64,000 nucleotides of DNA from Flabesymbios commensalis. Its lineage: Eukaryota; Annelida; Polychaeta; Terebellida; Flabelligeridae. This document shows positions 40,701-51,700 of this stretch, piece by piece. Both the position numbers and the translations under genes were made by a program. Each line of letters starts with the position of its first letter. Within the stretch, counting starts at the first letter, position 1. The notes below the pieces were generated by a model. The model had not been told where the DNA came from and searched no databases. It saw only the letters and a list, made by a program, of their open reading frames with translations. The stretch is taken from the NCBI GenBank assembly GCA_964017125.1, contig OZ024903.1, positions 67,564,923-67,628,922 of the forward strand. The letters are read 5' to 3'.

Positions 40701-42545
40701 TCAGTCACAGGATCTTGCTGACCCGGTTCAAGTCTTAAGATCCTCGCTCAATTTCATTATCAGAAACATTTTTTAAAAATCCAATTTAACTACGACCAAA
40801 TTCAACATGATCTGGACTACCATTCCACAGAGTTTCATAGCTCTAGGATTTTTGAAACTCTGTCATTTTATACGTTTCGGATCATACAGTCAGTCCCAGG
40901 ATCTTATCACTTTTTGTCGACCCGGTTCAAGTCTTAAGATCCTCGCCCAATTTCATTACAAGAAACATTTTTTAAAAATCCAATTTAAATACGACAAAAT
41001 TCTGCATGATCTCGACTACCACCCCATTGAGTTTCATAGCTGTAGGATTTTTTGTAGGCGTCTAGAAATAATTTGAAAACTTGGTCATGTCATACGTTTT
41101 GTATCATACAGTCAGTCACAGGATCTTGCTGACCCGGTTCAAGGCTTAAGATCCTCGCTCAATTTCATTATCAGAAATATTTTTTTTAAATCCAATTTAA
41201 ATACGACCAAATTCAACATGATCTGGACTACCATCCCACAGAGTTTCATAGCTCTAGGATTTTTTAAACTTTGTCATTTCATACGTTTCGGATCATACAG
41301 TCAGTCCCAGGATCTTATCACTTTTTGTCGACCCGGTTCAAGTCTTAAGATCCTCGCCCAATTTCATTACAAGAAACATTTTTTAAAAATCCAATTTAAA
41401 TACGACCAAATTCTACATGATCTCGACTACCACCCTATTGAGTTTCATAGCTGTAGGATTTTTTGTAGGCGTCTAGAAATAATTTGAAAACTTGGTCATG
41501 TCATACGTTTTGTATCATACAGTCAGTCACAGGATCTTGCTGACCCGGTTCAAGGCTTAAGATCCTCGCTCAATTTCATTATCAGAAACATTTTTTAAAA
41601 ATCCAATTTAAATACGACCAAATTCTACATGATCGGGACTACCATCCCACAGAGTTTCATAGCTCTAGGATTTTTTAAACTTGGTCATTTCATACGTTTC
41701 GGATCATACGGTAAATCTCAGGATCTTATCACTTTTTGTCGACCCGGTTCAAGTCTTAAGATCCTCGCCCAATTTCATTATCAGAAATATTTTTTTTAAA
41801 TCCAATTTAAATACGACCAAATTCTACATGATCTCGACTACCACCCTATTGAGTTTCATAGCTGTAGGCTTTTTTGTAGGCGTCTAGAAATAATTTTAAA
41901 ACTTGGTCATTTTATACGTTTTCTATCATACAGTCAGTCACAGGATCTTGCTGACCCGGTTCAAGTCTTAAGATCCTCGCTCAATTTCATTATCAGAAAC
42001 ATTTTTTAAAAATCCAATTTAACTACGACCAAATTCAACATGATCTGGACTACCATCCCACAGAGTTTCATAGCTCTAGGATTTTTGAAACTTTGTCATT
42101 TTATACGTTTCGGATCATACAGTCAGTCCCAGGATCTTATCACTTTTTGTCGACCCGGTTCAAGTCTTAAGATCCTCGCCCAATTTCATTACAAGAAACA
42201 TTTTTTAAAAATCCAATTTAAATACGACAAAATTCTGCATGATCTCGACTACCACCCCATTGAGTTTCATAGCTGTAGGATTTTTTGTAGGCGTCTATAA
42301 ATAATTTTAAAACTTGGTCATTTCATACGTTTTGTATCATACAGTCAGTCACAGGATATTGCTCACCCGGTTCAAGTCTTAAGATCCTCGCCCGATTTCA
42401 TTATCAAAAACATTTTTTGAAATCCAATTTAAATACGACCAATTTTAACATGATCTGGACTACCACCCCATAGAGTTTCATAGCTGTAGGATTTTTTGTA
42501 GGCTTCTATAAATAATTTGAGAACTTGGTCATTTGATACGTTTTG

Positions 42546-42678
42546 CTTCAGCATGCATGCATTATAATATATCACCCTGATCACTGATGATTGTAACATC
42601 TAATTAAAATTAAATTTTATATTTCATTTCTTTCAGTTTTGGATTTGTACTTTGACAAGTATTTGATTTGGAAGTGGA
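42546..42678 (+). promoter_or_regulatory. Junction of satellite and core; probable 5' untranslated segment
   Basis: Just before the start codon lies a good acceptor, 'atttcatttctttcag' ending at 42,636. An in-frame TGA at 42,664-42,666 lies upstream of the ATG at 42,679. A 5' untranslated exon at 42,637-42,678 preceded by an intron reaching into or across the satellite is likely. The promoter itself is not identified. A palindrome 'gcatgcatgc' sits at 42,551-42,560. Confidence 0.4.
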
Positions 42679-42756
42679 ATGGCAGAGAAACGTGTTAAGT
42701 TATTGACACCAACTGAGAAGAAGGAAGCAGGACCTGCCTCTGTGAAAAGAATTAAT
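42679..42756 (+). CDS. Transposase exon 1 (residues 1-26)
   Basis: Short, Lys-rich start MAEKRVKLLTPTEKKEAG with donor 'aat|gtaatt'. The basic stretch could serve nuclear import, which is inference. The exon ends in phase 0. Confidence 0.6.
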
Positions 42757-45700
42757 GTAATTAACTCTTAATATAATTAAAACGTTTAGGCCTATTATCA
42801 TGATTATGATCCAATAATCTCTTCAAGTGCTGTATTACTGTCAGAAAATTTTGGCTCATTGAATCATCGATTAATACCATTGTTTACAGATTAATGATAT
42901 GAATTTAAAATATTTAAAAAATAGATGCGTACTCGATATACCGGGTTATTATTGTACCTCTGTTTACTTTTTCTTAGTAAATTATGTTTGAAAACAGTTC
43001 AAATACAAAAGTCGTCCTCACGGAATTGGCTAAAATCATATGATAATGATACGGATTGAGGCAAATGTTAATATAACTTATGTCTTATAAGATTTATTTT
43101 CTTCATCGACATAATTCAGATTTCTCATATATTTCCTTTCTTTTTTCAGTTGGGCATTGAAAATGTTGGCAGCCAATATCGTATCTTGATCCGGCAAGCG
43201 GAAGCATTCACTGTCCTTGATGATAAAATGTTTGTGGTGAGAGGATTTGCGAATGGAGCACTTTCCGTAAGTTTTTTTTTGTATAGCGTTCAATGATATC
43301 TGTGTAACAATGACTAAAACACCAAGTTGGTCTTATCAATTGCCTTTTAAAGATATAGGTTTCTGAATAAGCTATATTTTATAGTTTGTATATGGTTGGT
43401 CTTTGAAATGTGGTATATATAAAAAATTGTTCCCACTATATACTTTTCTATTAGCTAACGGTTAGTCTAGGCCTATTGATCTATGTTATTATGAGATTTG
43501 AAATTTTAAAATATAGACTAGGCCTATTCTGTGAAACTCAATGACCTTGACCTCTTTGTTTTCACCGAGCTGGCTAATACAATTTTTTTTACGTTTCAGA
43601 ATTTAAGCGAATAGTTCAGTTTTGTTCATTTTGGCTATTTTCAAAATTTGTTAATTTAGCTATACGCCCCTGCTCGGATTATTTCTAAATATTTGCAGTA
43701 TGCATATTGGCCCTAAAGAATTTGCGCGGTAATTTTTTTCCAGCTTTTTCCAACAAAATCCAAGATGGTCACCAAAATCCTATGTCACTCTCTAGAGCTT
43801 GAACTGCTTTATGGATTGGTTTTATGTTTGGTTCAAAGGAATAACCCTACCCTGGATGTGGGCTGATTAGTTTTTTGTGTGATTATTTTTTTACTTTTTA
43901 GTATTTTAGCTGATATTCTAGTTTTGCTGATTCAGGCTATTATCAAAATTTGGTAATATGGTTATACAGCTCAAATTTTATCTGTTGTGTATGCTCAGTG
44001 GCTCTGAGAAAAAAGTCAGGATAATTGTTTTTCTTTTTTCAACGAAATTCAAGATGTTTGACAAATCACATGTTACTCTGAAGAGCTTGAACTGCTTCAC
44101 CGATTTGTTTCAAGGAAGCAACTTACCCTGGCCATATGCTGATTAGATTTTGGTGTGATTCTGACATCACATTTTTACGTGGTTTTCATACAAATTTGGT
44201 GACAGTACTGAATTTCTCCATAATTAATGTACTATGTGGTGCAGGTGGAGACGCAAGCTTTGCCCCTCAGGCAAATCTATTTATTACTTCAAGTGTGTCC
44301 ATTTTTACTCAGGCTGCCATCAACTCGGACACTGATGCTAATCTCTGTAAGTGTGGTGGACATTCACTGGGCTTTTAGTTTTACATTGTTTGGCTGAATC
44401 AGTGCTTATCAATATGTATATTTCAAGATCCAAGTACATCCTCACAGAATATTGGTAAAGAATTTCGGCTCAAACAGTTTATTATACAAATCAATTCTTG
44501 CATATATGGGCAAAGTCTTTTCCACAAGCTACATATCAAAAAATAAACTTCTCATTAGACCACTTTTTGCAAATTTATTCTAAAATATAGTAATTTTTTT
44601 TTCTGGTCCCAAAAAATTGAAATACCAAGTATAAAACATCAATTTTAATAATTTTTTTAATGAACAATTAAAAGCACCAAAAAACACACAGAGAATACGT
44701 TACATTTCTTTGTAGTATAAACATTCCCCAAATATCTGATATGTATTGGGCATTTTTGTACAAATACTATACAAAATAAAAACATGAACAATTAAATATA
44801 ATAATTTGATTTAAATGTTTCTAAGTGTCAATGGCCTTGATACATTGCAGTATACGAGATATAAAAGTTTTTTCAAAATAGTAATGTAGTTTTTTTTTTT
44901 TTTTTTTCTGACTAGAACAGTAGTGTGTACATGTTCAATACCCATTCAATATTGTTCGAAATAAGCCTAGGCAATACAATTAATTGTGTGTGTCATTGTC
45001 ACCAGACTTATTGTATCTACTATTTCACTATACTTCACCAGGCACAAAATCATTATCATAATTAAAAGTAACGTATTCTGTATTTGTGTGTATAATGGAG
45101 GTTATCACACACTGCCACATTTAATAATCGAGGTGTTTTTTGTCTAAGCACATTTTTGATTATTCTTATAACGATATATACTGACTTTCTGTCATTTCGT
45201 GCCAGTTGATTGATATTTCATATAAAAATGCAAAATACGTTACAAAAACTACGTTACATAACTGACATAATTCATGTTATGATAAAGTAATGATACTAAA
45301 TGGCACTATATCCAGTAAAAAGTTGTATCATACAAAGTGTGAGTGTTTTGTACTTTTGTTACGAAACAGAATGCACTATTACAACATTGTTTAGTGAAAA
45401 GCAAAATACTTCACCAAAATACGGTACCAAAATACGTTACAAAATGTAACGTATATTATGTAACGTATTCTGTATATTTTTTCTTCTTGCACAATTGTAA
45501 AGCTGGGTTCAGTGGCCAGGCTAAATTTTTATTTACTGCGTGGAGACATACCTAGTGAGTAACTAAAGGGCCATTTGTTGTTAAGTGTGCATATCACTAT
45601 GTCTTCAGAGTCCATGTAACGTATTCTGTTTTCTTAAAAAATAAATAATGTCTGCTTGTTTCTATTGATTACTGCAAGAGTAGCACTGCTACTATCACAT

Positions 45701-48700
45701 AATTTTTTTTACATACCTACCTTATATTACATATTCATCACACAGCAAAGAACTTTAGTTGTCTTGATCTTAGAATTGTTGGCAGATAAAAACAACTAAC
45801 TAACTCAAATGTAACGTATTCTGTTATTTTTGTGGCGACATGAACATTAATTCAATTTTGAAAGCGACAATATCCTACTAAAAAAATACAAAGGGCAATA
45901 CCAGCTCGTCTAATGTATGTCTTGTATAAATTTTGTAGATATTTATTTCTACTTTGTATTGGATAGCTACTTGACTGGAATTAACGTGCTACCCGTACTC
46001 GGGTTATTAAAAAATATACATGCTTACGTGTACAGTACAAAGCTACACCATACTGAATCATGAATATTTCGCTAATATAAAATATACCTGCTATTAGCCA
46101 ATTGCGTTTTCACAGTACCGGTAATCAACGCTAAGTCTCAAATTATAGGGTGATGTAATGTTTGCTACGACAAATTAATTTCATCGTATACCGTGAGTCA
46201 CACTGATCATTTTGATGTGTCACATGACATGGTTAGTCAATGATCCCGTTGTAAGCCATTGTCCACACTGATCATTTTGAGCTGCCACATGACATGGGGC
46301 CAGTTTCTGTATCGTACTTAAGCAAAAAGTGTTTATTTTGTACTTAAGTCAGTTACAGAAACTGGCCCTTGTGGCCGATTTCTATAACATACTTATGTAA
46401 AAAGTTAACTTCTTACTTAAGTATGTTACGTAAATCAGCCCACTTAATTTTTACAGGGGCCGGTTTGTGTAACGTACTTAAGTACAAGGCTGAAACTTTT
46501 ACTTAAGTACGATACAGAAACCGGCCCCTGGTTCATCAAATGTATCAGACAATTATAATTAAAAAAATGGCGCTGCATTGGTACCTCACATTATGTAAAA
46601 ATGCGGAAAAATGGACTGAAATATCTTTAAAAAATTAGCACCAAAGTTTTTATTGTTCAATAGCTCCCTCTGAGTGAGAAAAATTATGGTGCCACAAATT
46701 AACATAATGTGCAAACCGGAAGACATATACCCCTACACAAGAAATGAAATCATTCATAAATCTAAGAATCATCTGCTAATTATATTTCGTTGAATGTTGC
46801 ATGATAATTAAAATATTTTAATTAATCAAGTTTGGCACGACTTTTCTCATTCAGAACGACTACTACGTTTTAAGAAGAAGAGCGATTTCTATAGCAGGGG
46901 ATGACCAGTGGGTTTGCTACTGCACATGTAACAACTCAAGAAAGGAATATGTGAAAAATTTGCCAAACAGTGTCTCCATAGATTTTAAACAAGGTAAATG
47001 TAACATTTTTTAAAGGCATTAACAATAAAAATAAAGATTCCTATCAAAGTCATAATTCTATTAATATACGATAGCCCTGTCTTTAATTAAAAAAAAAAAT
47101 TGATAACACTTCATGGGGTAACGATGTTTAAAGGGACTGGCTCAGGCTGACATAATACAAAAAACGGTGATTTCATTTTGACTTGTTAATATGACCATAA
47201 TATGATGTAAACATGTCCGTAGACTAGAACTGCAATTTTTTTATATTTTTTTTGTGCTGCGCATTTACCAGTTAGGATATACATATAGACGAAATTCCCG
47301 TATTTCTTTTTTTTTGGCATGGTTGTCCAAAATAAGAAATTAGAAATTTCGTCTCTATATCTATAATTGATAATTCTACATCATTTTATGATAATTATAT
47401 GGTGTACTTCCACGTTTCTATCTTCTCCACAGTTCTTCACAGCAGATATGAAGACTGCCTCCACATCACTGCTTGTTCGAAAATTATGAATGAGTTTGAT
47501 GTAAGACACGATATATCACCAGACATTCTGCGTCCCGGAGGTGAATAATTTATTTAAAATTTAAATGTTTATAAATATCAGTTAATAAGCTAATTAAGCA
47601 GCCCTCGTCACGACGGGCTGCTTACTGTATTCAACACGGAGCCCCGCCGCCCCCGCAGTTATTTGTTTTTAAGGTAGCTACTTCTGCTTCCTCATACTTC
47701 ACATAGCCATCACATACCACTGGGGAATTGTTTAGGTGACATTTTGATTCCCATATCACCAAACCTTTAATCACTATGGCGACTAATGAAGAAATACTAG
47801 TTAGCGCGTTTAAGAAAAAAGTTTCCATCAGATCTTATTTTATTTGGCAAATATGTTCAGTTATGTCAGCCAATGACCTGATTAACTTTTGGGGGCAAAC
47901 AATTTCAAAATGGCCGCTACCCTATGGCCGTTCAGCTGCCGTTTTGAATTTTAGTAATTTTGTGATATTTACGTAACCAAAAAAAATGCAAAATAGCTGG
48001 ACCATATGAATGTGAAACAAAATGTAAAGTCTCACACAAGGATAACCCATGACGAATTTCGCACTAATAAAATTTAGAATTCGCCAGTCGCATTTTAATT
48101 TTTTTTTCATTATCTCGGAAATCTTGCTTGATAGCTTGACAGGAAAAAGTTCCCAGCAGCTCTTTTTTTTATTCAGCAAATATGGACAGCAATGTCAGCC
48201 AATGGCCTGATTAAATTTTGGGAACAAAATTTTTTAGTAATTTTGTGATATTTTATTAACTCAAAAACAAAGCAAAATAGCTGAACCAAGCATATAAAAC
48301 TAAATGTAAACACTCACACAAGGATAACCCATGACAATTTTCGCAGAAATAAAATCCAAAATAGCCGACTGGCGGTCATTTTTACTTTTTTTCTCATTTA
48401 TTGCGTAAATATTGCGTAATAGCTGAAGCGGTAATATAAAATAAACCTTGAGAAAGTTTGCTTATCCATATCAAATTTGAAATGGCCGAGTGGTAATAAC
48501 GGAGGGCTGCTTTCGTGTTCGCTTCCAAACAACTCTTTCTAGTTTGTATTAAAATAAAAATCATTTTATAATTACAGCCCGTGGTCAATTACAAGAGTAC
48601 AAATTTAAACATCTTTATTAAATAAATTCGACTATCGTACAATGTTTAAGTTGGAAATCTGATGATAAAAAATGCATTATTTTTCCACAAAGGGCTTGAA

Positions 48701-51700
48701 CGCTTTGATGAACATGGATACGCAAAATCATCTATGGATAGCTCTGAGGTAGGTCTTGTCAACTTTCTTAAGCAATTTCTAAGTTGTATGAGTAAATGTA
48801 ATTAAATTTTTTCAATGTAGAATTTGTTGGTGCTGTCATAAATACATATCGTAAAGTTATATTTGTAAAACAATTATAGTATTTTAAAAGTACTACTTTA
48901 AACAATATATTCAATAAAATATACTAAGACATTACATTATGTGAATGTTACAGTTTCAACTACACATGATTGAATGTGATGATTCGACTGTATGTTTGCT
49001 GAGTGCAAACGAATGCTTCATATTTAAAGCTGGTACGCGCTTAGGTGTGCCTGTCATTAAGTGTTTGGAATGCGCAAAAGAAACAAATTGCTGTCACGTA
49101 AAAAAGCTGCGTGAGCATCTCAATACAGAAGGTGGCGAAGTGGCTGCTGTTTTTGAAGCATACGAAAGCAAACCACTGCATGCCCAAAAAAAATACATGG
49201 TTCATTGCAAATCAGAATTGAAAATTCCATTTGATGAAGGCCATAAAACAGTAGATATCACAAAACCCCTCAGTTCTAGTGCAACAGTGTGTTGTGAAGG
49301 GAGTACTCTAATCGAAAAAGAAGAAGAAGTGATAATTTATGATGAAAAATCGTCAAGCAAGTGTAAAGGTAAGGTTTTCTTTGTTATGCATGATATAGAA
49401 CGACATCCTTATTCATATTGTAAACACTGTTATCATTAAAATAATTATATTTAATAATAATAATGGTTTCACCATTGCAAAATACATGTAGCTGTGTTAT
49501 ACAATACTCATAATTGATAACGGTTTATTATATATGGTAATAACCTAATGATATTTTGCATTAATTGTAGGCCTAAATTCGTAATTTTCGATATTTTTTT
49601 TTAAGTTATATGGAAACAATGCAGCACATGCAGTGTACAGTTTCACTATGATGGATTAACAGATGGATTTCTGAATATGGGTACTTTTCTCATGTCCCAT
49701 GAAATTCTTCGTTCATACATGCGTTTATACTTGACACAAGAGTAAGTCAAAGATAAGTGTATATTTATTTTTACTTTCAAATATGTAATTATACTACAAA
49801 AATGGTGTGGTATTTGTCATGCAGTTATCAAGGTTATGATTCGATGGTAAAAAAAAAAACTTAATACATTAGGCCTACATATGTTATAATTAGTTAGGCA
49901 GAGTGCCTGTTACAATGACACAAAACGATGAAGAACGTTGCACTATTCAATTTAGAATAATTATTTTAATGGACAGATGAAATTATGCTACATTTTCTAC
50001 AGATTCACAATGGACAGTTTTTTCAAGATACTGTTTTGGCAACACATTCAAGATGGCGATGGCACATATAACATGAATTATCGCCAATTCAGATCATCCT
50101 GGATGTCTTTTCTCAACCTCATGGATATAGATTACAAAGATGGATTTATGTGCCAAATTTGTGGTAATAATTCAGGAGTTGTAGTTATGGATGCCATAGT
50201 AATGGGATTGCAAAAATCAATGATGCCTGCAGATAAAACGGACAACATTAAAACGGCCATTAACGAAAGGAGCGGAAGGTAACATTTTAAGTTGTTTGTG
50301 TTATAGCGATGTGAAGGATTAATAAAATTATTCACCATCCCATGACCATTAATAAATGAATTACTCAAATCAATCTTGGTCAATTAAAACTAATTGAAGT
50401 TTCGAGATTTATCTCACATTAATTTTGTATCATTATTGTGAAATAAATATAAAATAAATTTTCTTAATTCAACAGCACTGATTTTAGTAATTAATTTATG
50501 ATTGTGGATGGGATGGTCATTAACATGATTAAGTGTATACCAATTAGCCTACATGTATGTGGTGGTAAGTCGTCATTTTAAATAATTAAAATCAACCCCT
50601 ATTTGTTCAACAAATTTATTTGATCTTCATAATTCTTTCAAATACCATTATCACCTTAGCTTAATTTGGAAATTGGCTTATTTGCATATGTAAGGTGGCT
50701 ATAGCACTTCCTTATCAAGTTAACCTAAAAGCTGTGCAGTCACTAATATCATAACTTAGGATGTTTTGTTTTGATGATATGATACACTGGCTGATCACAC
50801 ACAACTGGCATTATAAGACATGCTGATGTTACAAACTTCTGGGCGTTACTTTGTAAATATTACTTTGTTAATATCTAGAATACATGTATACAGGCAGCTG
50901 TATGCCCCTACACATGTATCCTGGGTGAAGATTTTCAGATCGAGAATTTTGTGTATATATCGTATGCATATTTCAAATGTATGAAAAAGAAATTCTGGTC
51001 GGCAAGCTATAACAGCATATATTTGAAAGATATTTTTAAACCTACGAATATTCTATCATCTATTGCAATTATAATCAGTTTATAAGTATAGGTGTTGGAC
51101 ACTGAAATTTTCACCATGCAAATATAACATAGTTTGCCTACATTATAATTAAATATAGGAATTTGTTAATATGCTGTGACTCATTTCTTACAAATCTGTT
51201 TGTACAATATTTCATATTTTTTTTTTTTTTTAATTTTAATTTATTAGATTACATGGGTTCACATTTAATTAATTCTTCATATCTTTTTTCAGCAATAGAA
51301 ATGACAGAATTTTTTTCCCCAGTGCTGAAGGTAGAGCACTCCTCGGTAATGTTTGTAAAGGAGGTTTGTCAGAAGCAGATATGGCAAGACTAATCGTAAT
51401 TGCAAGAGAAGAGCAGAGCAGCGTTATACCTCTTCTCTTATCAGCGCACAAAATAGATGAGCAGTACCATATGGACAACGACTTAAAAAGATTAATTAAA
51501 GACCTCTCAAAACCCTCTCCTGTTTGCAACTCTGTGCCATATGATGATCACTTACATGAAATAATCAGAATGATTATTCATGAACAATCACTAAATACGG
51601 AACAGCAAAGTACCCTTCTAATTAAATGCCCCATTATTATCGATATCTTGTCCAAATATGGCAACATTCCGAAAGAGATCAAACCAATTCTACATGAACT

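Larger units (their letters stand above)
23063..42545 (+). repeat. Left satellite array, about 47 units of 411 bp
   Basis: Each 411-bp unit is a dimer. Subunit A (189 bp) starts 'cagtcagtcacaggatcttgctga' and ends 'gtttcggatcata'. Subunit B (222 bp) starts 'cagtcagtcccaggatcttatca' and contains 'gtaggcgtctagaaataat'. A and B share 'acccggttcaagtcttaagatcctcgc', 'aaatccaatttaaatacgac' and 'catgatct.gactacca'. The part from about 28 to 42.3 kb is strictly in register. The part at 23-26 kb has irregular junctions (near 24,325 and 25,495). The innermost unit (about 42,290-42,545) is the most diverged. Open frames of up to 226 codons arise because 411 is a multiple of three. Confidence 0.95.

Noticed and set aside
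23063-42545. Many similar open frames of 60-226 codons across the satellite, on the plus strand
   Set aside because: They follow from a 411-bp unit divisible by three, with a stop in most units. Starts and ends simply follow variant positions, two frames are open at once, and there is no splice or codon-use support.
44277-44345. Extra transposase exon in intron 2
   Set aside because: It has acceptor- and donor-like borders, but its phase-1 end would give TAA at the junction with exon 3. Exon 2 joins exon 3 in phase without it.
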